NCBI RefSeq assembly: GCF_000511355.1
Contig: NC_023135.1
Coordinates: 770,371 to 834,370, forward strand
Reading direction: 5' to 3'
DNA from: Leisingera methylohalidivorans DSM 14336
Lineage (GTDB): Bacteria > Pseudomonadota > Alphaproteobacteria > Rhodobacterales > Rhodobacteraceae
Length of the DNA stretch: 64,000 nt
Each line of letters starts with the position of its first letter. Positions within the stretch are counted from its first letter, which is position 1. The notes beneath the pieces are model-generated. The model saw nothing but the letters and a program-made list of their open reading frames with translations, did not search any database and was not told the DNA's origin. Positions 42,827-51,291 of this stretch are shown here, piece after piece. Position numbers and translations under genes: made by a program.

Positions 42827-43539
42827 GGCCGGCGTCCCTGTCCGTGAACCAGTACGATGGAGAAATAAGGCACTTCGCCGTCGATCTCCGAAAGCTTCTG
42901 CACGGTCTGCCCCGGCATGGTGCCGCGCTCGACCAGCCAGGCGTCTTCGGCGCGGCCCGCCCGCTCCAGCGCCCGGCGCAGCTTGGGCAGGTTGCGGCCG
43001 ATCTTCATCACCACCAGCGCGTCCGTCTCGGCGGCGCGTTTGGCCAGCTCATCCTCGCTGAGGGTGGCCATCGCCACGGTCAGCACATCGTCGCCCCAGG
43101 TGATCGGCTGGCCGGAGGCGGTCCAGCAGCCGGACATGCCGGTGATGCCGGGCACGATCTCCTGCGCGGCGCGGCCCTGCAGGCGGGTGTAAAGATGCAT
43201 GTAAGAGCCATAGAGGAACGGGTCGCCCTCGCACAGCACCACCACGTCTTCGTCCTGCGCGATTTCGGCCAGGGTGTCGGCCCACCGGTCGTAGAACTCA
43301 CCCAGCACCCGGTTGTACTCGGGGTCCGAGAAATGGATCTCGGTGGTGACCGGGTATTCCATCGCGTGCTCGGTGACGCCCTCGGCCAGCATCCCCTCGA
43401 CAATGGCGCGGGCCTGTCCCTGACGGCCCGCTTTGCGGAAATAGGCGATGTGGCGCGCGCCGGAGATCAGCCGGTGCGAGCGGACGCTCATCAGGTCGGG
43501 ATCCCCGGGGCCAAGCCCGGCGCAGATGACTTTACCCAT
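42823..43539 (-). CDS. cobI: Precorrin-2 C20-methyltransferase
   Basis: This 238-aa methylase adds the C20 methyl. MGKVICAGLGPGDPDLMSVR (SAM loop), RHIAYFRKAGRQGQAR, VVVLCEGDPFLYGSYMHLYT and EIVPGITGMSGCWTASGQP are family-typical. It lies 3 bp from the cobH stop. Confidence 0.94.
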   Translation of the reverse strand: MGKVICAGLGPGDPDLMSVRSHRLISGARHIAYFRKAGRQGQARAIVEGMLAEGVTEHAMEYPVTTEIHFSDPEYNRVLGEFYDRWADTLAEIAQDEDVVVLCEGDPFLYGSYMHLYTRLQGRAAQEIVPGITGMSGCWTASGQPITWGDDVLTVAMATLSEDELAKRAAETDALVVMKIGRNLPKLRRALERAGRAEDAWLVERGTMPGQTVQKLSEIDGEVPYFSIVLVHGQGRRP

Positions 43540-43542
43540 GGG

Positions 43543-44172
43543 TTACTCTTTCCAGCTCGCCAGCGCGTTTACCGCAGCGACGGTGATGGCGGAGCCGCCG
43601 AGGCGGCCCTTCACGATCATCGACGGCACCGGCAGGTCTTCCATCAGCGCGTCTTTCGATTCCATCGCGCCGACAAAACCCACCGGGCAGCCGATGATGG
43701 CGGCGGGGCGGGGGCAGGCGGGATCCTTGAGCATGTTCAGCAAGTGGAACAGCGCGGTCGGGGCGTTGCCGATGGCAACCACGGCCCCCTCCAGTTTCGG
43801 CCGCCACAGTTCGAGGGCCGCGGCAGAGCGGGTGTTGGACATTTCCTTGGCCATCTCCGGCACCTTGGGGTCGCGCAGGGTGCAGATCACCTCGTTGTCC
43901 GCGGGCAGGCGCGGGCGGGTGATGCCTTCGCTGACCATATAGGCGTCGCAGAGGATCGGCGCGCCTTTGGCAAGTGCTGCACGGGCACATTCGGCCATGC
44001 CTTCGGAAAAGCGCACGTGTTCCTCCAGCCCCACCATGCCGGCGGCGTGGATCATGCGGACAACAACGCTTTCCTCGTCCTTGTTGAAGCGCGCCAGATC
44101 GGCCTCGCGGCGGATGGTGGCAAAGCTTTCGGCATAGATCGCCGCGCCGTTGGTTTCATAGGTGTGGAGCAT
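43543..44172 (-). CDS. cobH: Precorrin-8X methylmutase
   Basis: This 209-aa enzyme moves the C11 methyl to C12, giving hydrogenobyrinic acid. VVRMIHAAGMVGLEEHVRFS carries the catalytic His. PILCDAYMVSEGITR and GNAPTALFHLLNM are conserved blocks, and AIIGCPVGFVGAMESKDALM is the C-terminal signature. Confidence 0.94.
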   Translation of the reverse strand: MLHTYETNGAAIYAESFATIRREADLARFNKDEESVVVRMIHAAGMVGLEEHVRFSEGMAECARAALAKGAPILCDAYMVSEGITRPRLPADNEVICTLRDPKVPEMAKEMSNTRSAAALELWRPKLEGAVVAIGNAPTALFHLLNMLKDPACPRPAAIIGCPVGFVGAMESKDALMEDLPVPSMIVKGRLGGSAITVAAVNALASWKE

Positions 44173-44173
44173 G

Positions 44174-45337
44174 TCAGCTGCCCTCTTTCAGAAGTTCGGG
44201 AGCGGCGCGCAAGGCGGCGGCGCTCAGGCGGGTCTTTACGGGCTGATCCGCGGCAGTGCCACGGCGGATCAGGGAGAATTCATCCTGGCCGGTGGCGGTC
44301 AGGGTCAGCGGGGCGGTGCCCGGGCAGGCGCAGCCCTTGGCGCAGCCGGAGATATGCAGCTTTGTCCCCGCGGGGACATGCGGCGCTAATTGGCGCGCCA
44401 AAGCCCTGGTGGAGGAAAGCGCCTGCAGGCAGCCGGGCGCGCCGGTGCAGGCGACGACCTGCAGGCGCGGGTCCGCTGCGTCCAGGATCAGGCCCGGCAG
44501 AGGCGGCAGGCTAGCGGCACCTTCCACCAGCAGCATCCGCCAGGGGGTGAGGCGGAGGGCCCCATGATCTGCCAGCCGTGCCAACGTGGCGGCGGGCATC
44601 TGGCCGAACTCCATAGCGGCCAGTGTCCCCGCGGGGACAGCGCCCGGTTTTGCGGTGAAGCGGGCGTTTGCCATCGGTGCGGCATGCGCTGTCGGCGGCC
44701 CGCGGCGCGCGATCAGACGGTGCATCCTGCCGCGGCCTTCGGGCGCGCCGCCCTGCTGCAGAAACCAGCGGGCCAGGGCCAGGGCTTCGGCAACGGCGGA
44801 TTCACGTGTGACGGGTTTGCCGGTCTCCGCTCCGTCGGCGCGCAGGTTCAGGGTGCCGCCTGCGCGCTCAATGCGGATGTCGGCGGCGGTGTCTTGCAGC
44901 ACAGGGGCTTCGCCGCAGTCCACGGCAAAGCCGAATTTCCCGGGCAGGGACAGGCCCGTTGCGGCCGTCAGCGCGGCGCTGAGATCGGTGGCGATGGCGT
45001 GGCTGTCGTCGCCATCCTGCCAGAAGGGAGCGAGGAGGACATTGCGGCGGGCTTCGGCCTGTGCATCCGGGTCGAGGAGGCCAAGGTCGCGCAGGCCCTC
45101 GATCAGCGCCTCATAGCGGTCCTCGCGAAGGCCGCGCATCTGCAGGCTGGCACGGGCGGAGATATCCAGCAGGCCATTGCCGAAGTCCTGCGAAAGTCTA
45201 GCCACACCGCGCGCCTGGTTAACGGTAAGTTTACCAAGCGGCGCGCGGACCCGGACCACCAGCCCATCGCCGGACATCATCGGCCGCAGGGCGCCGGGAC
45301 ACCAGCCGTAGACCTTGGGTTCCAAAGTGCCGCTCAT
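44174..45337 (-). CDS. cobG: Precorrin-3B synthase
   Basis: This 387-aa iron-sulfur (siroheme sulfite-reductase-like) monooxygenase uses O2 to hydroxylate precorrin-3A, marking the aerobic route. The C-terminal cluster motif CTGAPGC...SGCAKGCACPG is visible. The N-terminal half has the nitrite/sulfite reductase ferredoxin-like repeat (VRVRAPLGKLTVNQARGVAR). It overlaps cobN by 4 bp. Confidence 0.92.
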   Translation of the reverse strand: MSGTLEPKVYGWCPGALRPMMSGDGLVVRVRAPLGKLTVNQARGVARLSQDFGNGLLDISARASLQMRGLREDRYEALIEGLRDLGLLDPDAQAEARRNVLLAPFWQDGDDSHAIATDLSAALTAATGLSLPGKFGFAVDCGEAPVLQDTAADIRIERAGGTLNLRADGAETGKPVTRESAVAEALALARWFLQQGGAPEGRGRMHRLIARRGPPTAHAAPMANARFTAKPGAVPAGTLAAMEFGQMPAATLARLADHGALRLTPWRMLLVEGAASLPPLPGLILDAADPRLQVVACTGAPGCLQALSSTRALARQLAPHVPAGTKLHISGCAKGCACPGTAPLTLTATGQDEFSLIRRGTAADQPVKTRLSAAALRAAPELLKEGS

Positions 45338-48300
45338 ACGGCGCCCTCCAGCCCGGCCATGATCGAATTGCGCCGGGTGCTCCAGAGGCCCGCATCATAC
45401 AGCGCGCGGAAGCGGTCGCGCATCGCTTGCAATGCGCCGGGGTTTTCGCGTTCCATGAACGCCACCAGATCGTCGCGGCCCAGGGTGGCCTCGAAATAGA
45501 GATCGAACAGATGCGGCTGCACCACCTGCGCCAGATGCGCGAAGGCGGCCATGTGGTCGAGGGTGGCGGCGATTTCTGCCGCGCCGCGGAAGCCGTGGTT
45601 CATCATCGCGGTGGCCCAGTCCGGATTGGCGGCGCGGGCGCGGGTGACGCGGGCGATTTCCTCGCCCAGGGAGCGCGCCTGCGGCTTGTCCGGGCGGGTG
45701 GCGTCCATGTGGTAGAGCGCAGGCGCCTTCTGGCCGATGCGGGCCATCGCGGCGGCAAAGCCGGCCTCATGCGCGGCGTAATCAGACGCGATCAGCAGGT
45801 CGGTTTCCGGCAGGTCCTGCAAGTGGACGAAACTGTCGGCGCCCTGCAGGCGGGATTCCAAGGCTTCGCGGGCATCGCTGATGGCGCCCTTGGCGTCGAT
45901 GGCGTGCGAGGAGGCGTTGAGCCAGGCCTCGCCAGCCGCGGCGCGGGCTGCGTCGGTGTAGTCGTCCAGATGCGGGTTCATCGACAGGCCGTACTGGCCC
46001 GGTTTGGGTCCAAAGACGCGGGGGGTCTCGGTAAGGTAGGGGTTGTCGGCCTGGGCTTCTTCGCGCTGGGCAAGGGCCGCTGCGGCAGTTTCGAACATCT
46101 GTGCGAGGCCGGGAAACACATCGCGGAACAGTCCGGAGACCCGGAGGGTCACGTCGATGCGGGGGCGGTTCAGCATCGACAGCGGCAGCACCTCGAAGCC
46201 GGAGACGCGTTCGGAGCCTTCGTCCCATTTCGGCGCGAGGCCTGCGAGGTGCAGCGCCATCGCGAATTCCTCGCCCGCGGTGCGCATGGTGGCGGAGCCC
46301 CAGAGGTCGATCACCAGCCCGCGCGGCCAGTCGCCGTGGTCCTGCAGATGGCGGCGCAGCAGCTCTTCCGCCAGTTTGACCCCTTGCGCATGCGCCGCCC
46401 GCGACGGCACCGCGCGCGGATCGGTGGTGAAGAGGTTGCGGCCCGTCGGGATCACATCGTCGCGGCCCCGGAACGGCGAGCCGGACGGGCCGGGGGGGAC
46501 GATTTTGCCGCCCAGGGCCGCAATCAGGCCGGCGCGTTCTTCCGCCCCGCATTGGCCGGTGCCGAAAATATGCAGCCCTTCGCCGTACTGGCTTTCCTTG
46601 ATGTCGCAGACAAAGGCGTCGATGCGGGTGATCGCCTCGGCGGGAGAGGTGCCGGGGGTAAGGCCCAGATCGGCCTCGACGCCGGTGCCTTGCGCCTCGG
46701 CGCGGATATCGCCGATCAGCCGGTCGCGGCGGGCCGGATCCAGCCCGTCGGCGGTGGAGTATTCATCCAGCAGGCTTTCGAGCCGGGCCATGCCTTCGGG
46801 CAGGCTGGTCTGCGCCAAAGGCGGCGGCAGATGGCCGAGGGTGATGGCGCCGATGCGGCGCTTGGCCTGGGCGGCTTCGCCGGGATCGTTGACGATGAAC
46901 GGGTAGGCGACCGGCAGCGGGCCGGTCAGAACTTCGGGCCAGCAGGTGCCGGAAAGCGCCACCGCCTTGCCCGGCAGCCATTCCAGGGTGCCGTGGGCGC
47001 CGATATGGACGAGGGCGTCTGTTTGCGCGCGCAGCCACAGATAAAAGGCGGCATAGGCGTGGCGCGGGGTGCGGTCGAGGTCGTGGTAGTCGTCGACGCG
47101 GGTTTTCACCTCGCCGCGTTCGGGCTGCAGCGCGATCAGGGCATTGCCTGCGCGCAGGGCCTTGAAATGAAACGCGCCATCGCGGCAGTCCGCGTCTTCT
47201 TCCGGGCTGCCCCAGGCCTCGGCCAGGGTGTCCTGCAGGTCTTGCGGCAGGGTGGCGAGGGCCTTGAGGTACTCCTCCAGCGGGACGCTGAGAGTCTCCT
47301 CCATCAGCCGCAGGCCGGTGTTCTCCAGCGCCTCGACCGCGTAGCCCTGCGCTGCCAGTTCACGCAGGATTTCGTCGCAGGAGGCCAGCGCGTCCAGCCC
47401 CACCGCGTGGGCGAGATTGTGGTCGCGGCCCGGGTAGGTGGACAGGATCAGGGCAAGGCGTTTGTCTGCGTTCGCCAGCTTGGCAAGCCGCAGCCAGCCT
47501 TCGACGCGGTCGACCGCGGCTTTGATGCGGCCCGCATCGGCGCGGTGGGCAAACCGGGAATACTGCAGATCCGGGTCTTTCTTGCCCGGCGATTTGAAAC
47601 TGACGACGCCGGCAAAGATGCGGCCGTCAACCTCGGGCAGGACCACATGCATGGCAAGGTCGGCAGGCGACAACCCGCGGTCTGCCTCGGCCCAGTCTTT
47701 CTTGCGGGCGGTAGAGAGCGCGACCTGGAACACCGGGCAGCCTGTGATCGACAGTGGCGAGGCGCTGCCGTCGGTGCCTTGGGCCGAAAATGCGGTGGCG
47801 TTGATGATGGCCGCCGGGTTCAGCGCGGGCAGCTTTTCGCGCAGCCAGTCTGCGGCGGAAGGGGCCTTGAGGCTGGCGGCAAAAATGCCATAGGCGGCAT
47901 AGCCGCGGGTGCGGAGGTCTTCTATCAGCGCATCGGCCGGGGCGGTGTCAGCGGCGGTGAGGTAGGAGCGGTAAAAGCTGACCAGCACCAGCGGTTTGTT
48001 CTGCGCCGGGAGGTCGGACAGCACGCCCCTTTCCGGATCGTAGAAGCCATGCTCGGGCATCGTCTTGAGGCCGAGGACAGGGCCGGCATAAAGGCCGGCC
48101 GCGAGGGCCAGCTGGGCCAGGGCAGCCTGTGCTGCCACCGCGCCGCCGGCATCGCAAAGCGCCTGCAGGCGGCGCAGGGTGGAGACGGGCAGGGTGGAAA
48201 GCTCATCCAGGCGGGCGTCCTCGCGCCCGTCGGCGGGCAGGATCGCCAGCGCAATGCCCTTGCGCCGGGCCAGATCCTGCAGGGTGGCGAGGCCGTAGGA

Positions 48301-48579
48301 CCAGTAGCTTTCGCCGCCGATCAGGCGGACGAGGACGCCCTTGGCGCCCTCCAGTGTCTGTTCCGCGTAGACGTCGACCGACAGCGGGTGCTTGAGCGCC
48401 ACCAGATTGGCGACGCGCAGGGAGGGCAGCTTGCCTTCCGCGCGGTGCCAGCCCGCCGCAAAAGCGCCGAGGTCGCTGTCGGAGAAGGACAGCACCACAA
48501 GGTCCGCGGGCGTCTGCCCGAGGTCTTGCGGGGTATCGGTCTCGTCAAGGCCGTGGCTTTCGCGGAAGACGACGTGCAT
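45334..48579 (-). CDS. cobN: Cobaltochelatase subunit CobN
   Basis: This 1081-aa large subunit of the aerobic ATP-dependent cobalt chelatase (with CobS and CobT, not in this window) inserts Co2+ into hydrogenobyrinate diamide. Recognisable blocks include LIGGESYWSYGLATLQDLA near the N-terminus, ALVHIGAHGTLEWLPGKAVA in the middle (H-bearing metal/substrate loop), VSGFEVLPLSMLNRPRIDVT, and a C-terminal NPGALQAMRDRFRALYDAGL. The length is somewhat shorter than the Pseudomonas protein. It starts at ATG 48579 and ends inside the cobG start. Confidence 0.94.
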   Translation of the reverse strand: MHVVFRESHGLDETDTPQDLGQTPADLVVLSFSDSDLGAFAAGWHRAEGKLPSLRVANLVALKHPLSVDVYAEQTLEGAKGVLVRLIGGESYWSYGLATLQDLARRKGIALAILPADGREDARLDELSTLPVSTLRRLQALCDAGGAVAAQAALAQLALAAGLYAGPVLGLKTMPEHGFYDPERGVLSDLPAQNKPLVLVSFYRSYLTAADTAPADALIEDLRTRGYAAYGIFAASLKAPSAADWLREKLPALNPAAIINATAFSAQGTDGSASPLSITGCPVFQVALSTARKKDWAEADRGLSPADLAMHVVLPEVDGRIFAGVVSFKSPGKKDPDLQYSRFAHRADAGRIKAAVDRVEGWLRLAKLANADKRLALILSTYPGRDHNLAHAVGLDALASCDEILRELAAQGYAVEALENTGLRLMEETLSVPLEEYLKALATLPQDLQDTLAEAWGSPEEDADCRDGAFHFKALRAGNALIALQPERGEVKTRVDDYHDLDRTPRHAYAAFYLWLRAQTDALVHIGAHGTLEWLPGKAVALSGTCWPEVLTGPLPVAYPFIVNDPGEAAQAKRRIGAITLGHLPPPLAQTSLPEGMARLESLLDEYSTADGLDPARRDRLIGDIRAEAQGTGVEADLGLTPGTSPAEAITRIDAFVCDIKESQYGEGLHIFGTGQCGAEERAGLIAALGGKIVPPGPSGSPFRGRDDVIPTGRNLFTTDPRAVPSRAAHAQGVKLAEELLRRHLQDHGDWPRGLVIDLWGSATMRTAGEEFAMALHLAGLAPKWDEGSERVSGFEVLPLSMLNRPRIDVTLRVSGLFRDVFPGLAQMFETAAAALAQREEAQADNPYLTETPRVFGPKPGQYGLSMNPHLDDYTDAARAAAGEAWLNASSHAIDAKGAISDAREALESRLQGADSFVHLQDLPETDLLIASDYAAHEAGFAAAMARIGQKAPALYHMDATRPDKPQARSLGEEIARVTRARAANPDWATAMMNHGFRGAAEIAATLDHMAAFAHLAQVVQPHLFDLYFEATLGRDDLVAFMERENPGALQAMRDRFRALYDAGLWSTRRNSIMAGLEGAV

Positions 48580-48733
48580 GGGTCAGGCCTTTCGCGATGG
48601 GCGCCGTGACGCGCGGAAGACAGCCCCCGGCTGCGGGTGGGGGGACAGCCCCCGCCCGGGGGGGCGGCCGGGGGCTGTCCGGCCCAAGGGCCGGTCAAGA
48701 CAGCAGCTATCATCGCCCCAAGCCAGCATCAGC

Positions 48734-49768
48734 TTACGCCCCCAGCTCGGCGCGGATCGCCTGTTCGTCGATGTTGTCGTGCTCGGCGATGACCACCAGG
48801 GCGGTTTTGCGCGGCTGCGCGCCCCAGGGCTGGTCGTACTGGGCGCGCAGACGCTCGCCCACGGCCTGAACCAGCATCCGCATCGGCTTTCCTTCCACCG
48901 CGACATAGCCTTTGACGCGCAGGATGTTGCGCTCGCGGGCGAGTTTCACGATCGCATTCTGCAGCGCTTCCGGGTCGGATACTTCGCCCATTTCGACAAC
49001 GATGCTTTCAAAATCGTCATGCTCGTGGTCGTGGTGGCCGTCATGGTGGCTGGGGCGGGCGTCGAGATCGTCCTCGGCAGCGGCGCCCAGGCCCAGGATG
49101 ATGCGCGGGTCGATGACGCCTTCGCTCATCGGCAGGATCGGCAATTTGCGGGGCGCCTCGGCCTCGATCACCGCGCGGGCCTTCTCGACGCCTGCGTCGC
49201 CGGCCAGGTCAGCCTTGGACAGCAGAACGATGTCGGCGCAGGAGATCTGGTCCTCGAACACCTCGCTGAGCGGGGTTTCATGGTCGATGCTGTCATCCGC
49301 CTCGCGCTGGGCCTGCACGGCGTCCAGATCGGGGGCGAACTGGCCTTTGGCCACCGCCTCGGCATCGGCCAGCGCGATTACGCCGTCGACGGTGATGCGG
49401 GAGCGGATCGCGGGCCAGTCAAACGCCTTCAGCAGCGGTTTCGGCAGCGCCAGGCCGGAGGTCTCGATAACGATGTGGTCGGGCTGCTCGGGCAAGGCCA
49501 TCAGCTGCTCTATGGTGGGGATGAAGTCATCGGCCACGGTGCAGCAGATGCAGCCGTTGGCCAGCTCCATGATATTCTCCGCCGGGCAGTTTTCATCGGC
49601 GCAGGATTTCAGGATGTCGCCGTCCACACCGGCGGTGCCGAACTCGTTGACCACCACCGCCAGGCGTTTTCCTTGCGGGTTCTGCATCAGGTGGCGGATC
49701 AGCGTGGTTTTACCTGCGCCCAGAAAACCGGTGATGACGGTGACGGGGATCTTGTTGAGATCGCTCAT
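48734..49768 (-). CDS. cobW: CobW family GTPase / metallochaperone
   Basis: This 344-aa G3E GTPase supplies cobalt to the chelatase CobN. VTVITGFLGAGKTTLIRHL is the P loop; ELANGCICCTVADDF has the CxCC metal motif; VLLSKADLAGDAG carries the guanine-binding motif in variant form (SKAD for NKAD). A His/Asp-rich stretch PSHHDGHHDHEHDDFE is a probable metal-buffering tail. The start at 49768 is only 2 bp after the DUF1636 stop. Downstream 48580-48733 has no gene. Confidence 0.93.
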   Translation of the reverse strand: MSDLNKIPVTVITGFLGAGKTTLIRHLMQNPQGKRLAVVVNEFGTAGVDGDILKSCADENCPAENIMELANGCICCTVADDFIPTIEQLMALPEQPDHIVIETSGLALPKPLLKAFDWPAIRSRITVDGVIALADAEAVAKGQFAPDLDAVQAQREADDSIDHETPLSEVFEDQISCADIVLLSKADLAGDAGVEKARAVIEAEAPRKLPILPMSEGVIDPRIILGLGAAAEDDLDARPSHHDGHHDHEHDDFESIVVEMGEVSDPEALQNAIVKLARERNILRVKGYVAVEGKPMRMLVQAVGERLRAQYDQPWGAQPRKTALVVIAEHDNIDEQAIRAELGA

Positions 49769-49770
49769 GA

Positions 49771-50181
49771 TTACTCCTCGGAGAAGAACTTGGCCGGCGG
49801 GATGCGGGCAACGGATTGCTTGCGGAAGGTCTGCGGGCGCTGGCGCCAGGGCACGAGACCATCGGCGGTGCCGGCATAGGCCGCGGCCCCTTCCAGGATT
49901 TCTGGGACATGCTGGTCCGGGTCGAGGTCGCCGTAGACATAGGTCCAGCGCTCGGCGCCGCCGATCAGGGCAACGGCGCAGCCGCGCTTGCAGGAGGACA
50001 GGCATTCGACACCGCGCAAGGCGACGCCTTCGGGCATTCCGGCCTCTTCCAGCGCGGCGTGCAGGATGGCGCCGGGGCGGGCGGCCTCCGGATCGGCGCC
50101 GTCGCGGCGGCAGGTAAGGCAAACGGTCAGCGTGACCGGTCCCGGGGTGCTGGCGGGGGTGCCCGCCTTGTCTTCTGCCAT
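49771..50181 (-). CDS. DUF1636 family protein, first gene of the cob operon
   Basis: This 136-aa protein has paired Cys LTVCLTCRRDGADPE and GVECLSSCKRGCAVALIG, matching DUF1636, with WTYVYGDLDPDQHVPEILEG later. AGGAGA precedes the ATG at 50181. The riboswitch at 50292-50473 lies directly upstream, so it is the riboswitch-proximal gene of the DUF1636-cobW-cobN operon. Paralogue of 36563-36898. Confidence 0.85.
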   Translation of the reverse strand: MAEDKAGTPASTPGPVTLTVCLTCRRDGADPEAARPGAILHAALEEAGMPEGVALRGVECLSSCKRGCAVALIGGAERWTYVYGDLDPDQHVPEILEGAAAYAGTADGLVPWRQRPQTFRKQSVARIPPAKFFSEE

Positions 50182-50291
50182 TGGCGCGTCTCCTGTCGCG
50201 TCAGGCAAGCAGGGACATGGCCAGAAGGGGGGCGGTGCGTGCCTGCCCCTCAACCGGTCGCGGAACACCCCGCCCGCCCGTTGAACTCTCC

Positions 50292-50473
50292 TTCGCTGGC
50301 AGGTCTCCCGGCTTGCGGATGCCAAGGCGCGGGGCCTTGCCGGCCATCCTGCCTTCCCGGGGATCACCCAGTGGCATGGCGGCCTCATCCGGTCACGGTC
50401 GCGGGGGCGGCTGTGCTTCGGCCCGTATGGCCTTCACATTCCCTCTTCGCCTGCTTTCGCAGGAACCAGCGAA
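50292..50473 (-). promoter_or_regulatory. Cobalamin riboswitch upstream of the DUF1636-cobW-cobN operon
   Basis: On the minus strand the P1 arms TTCGCTGG (complement of 50466-50473) and CCAGCGAA (complement of 50292-50299) pair perfectly. Between them lie GAGGGAATGTG, CCCCCGCGACCGTGACCGG, CCACTGGGTGATCCCCGGG and the B12 box AAGCCGGGAGACCTGCC (complement of 50298-50314). It faces away from cobO and should repress the long minus-strand cob transcript when adenosylcobalamin is high. Confidence 0.92.
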
Positions 50474-50535
50474 ACCCCCTTGCGCTATCGTGCCCTTCTT
50501 TGTCAAGACATGGGTCAAACAGCTGGAGAGCCCCC

Positions 50536-51171
50536 ATGAGCGAAAAGTCTGAAACCGGCATCTCAGAGGAAGAAGCCGCCCGTCACGCCTCCAAGATGGC
50601 CAAGAAGAAGGCCGCGCGCGACCGGATGATGAAGACCAAGGAGGGCGAGAAGGGCCTGATCATCGTCCACACCGGGCCGGGCAAGGGCAAGTCGTCCTCC
50701 GGGTTCGGAATGATCATGCGCTGCATTGCGCATGGGATGCCGTCGGCGGTGGTGCAGTTCATCAAGGGCGCCTGGCAGACCGGCGAACGCACCCTGATCG
50801 AGGAAAACTTCAGCGATCTGTGCCAGTTCTATGCGATGGGCGAGGGGTTTACCTGGGAGACCCAGGACAAGGCCCGCGACATTGCCGCCGCCCAGAAAGG
50901 CTGGGAAAAGGCCAAGGAGATGATTCTGGACGAGCGCAACACCATGGTGCTGCTGGACGAGATCAACATCGCGCTGCGCTATGAGTATCTGGATCTGGAG
51001 GAGGTGCTGGAGTTCCTGGTGGAGCAGAAGCCGCCGATGACCCATGTGGTTCTGACCGGCCGCAACGCCAAGGAGGAGCTGATCGAGATTGCCGATCTGG
51101 TAACCGAGATGGGCCAGATCAAGCATCCGTTCCGCGCCGGTGTGAAGGCGCAGAGGGGCGTGGAGTTTTAA
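50536..51171 (+). CDS. cobO: Cob(I)yrinic acid a,c-diamide adenosyltransferase
   Basis: This 211-aa CobA/BtuR-type enzyme adds the upper adenosyl ligand to cobalt. The N-terminal ~35 residues are charged and Lys-rich; LIIVHTGPGKGKSSSGFGM is the P loop; MVLLDEINIALRYEYL is the Walker B-like region; HVVLTGRNAKEELIEIADLV follows. It is divergent from the cob operon, with GGAG before the ATG. A 12-bp hairpin follows. Confidence 0.95.
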   Translation: MSEKSETGISEEEAARHASKMAKKKAARDRMMKTKEGEKGLIIVHTGPGKGKSSSGFGMIMRCIAHGMPSAVVQFIKGAWQTGERTLIEENFSDLCQFYAMGEGFTWETQDKARDIAAAQKGWEKAKEMILDERNTMVLLDEINIALRYEYLDLEEVLEFLVEQKPPMTHVVLTGRNAKEELIEIADLVTEMGQIKHPFRAGVKAQRGVEF

Positions 51172-51175
51172 GACG

Positions 51176-51203
51176 TTCGGCCCGGCCGGGAGGCCGGGCC
51201 GAA
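51176..51203 (+). terminator. Hairpin downstream of cobO
   Basis: TTCGGCCCGGCC and GGCCGGGCCGAA form a perfect 12-bp stem with a GGGA loop. No T tract follows. Confidence 0.5.
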
Positions 51204-51291
51204 CCCGGCCTTCCCGTCAAGCCGAAGGTTTGCGTCCGGCAAAACGGGAGGGCGCTTCGCACCCGCCCAGGCTCGGGCGCTGCCCTAAGCG

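Noticed and set aside
42844..44514. 556-codon plus-strand ORF opposite cobI, cobH and cobG
   Set aside because: It spans the boundaries of three clear minus-strand genes, which a real gene would not.
45427..48609. 1060-codon plus-strand ORF opposite cobN
   Set aside because: Exact shadow of cobN; composition is biased and carries no motif.
50292..50473. Riboswitch acting on cobO
   Set aside because: The B12 box and P1 arms read correctly only on the minus strand, toward DUF1636-cobW, not toward cobO.
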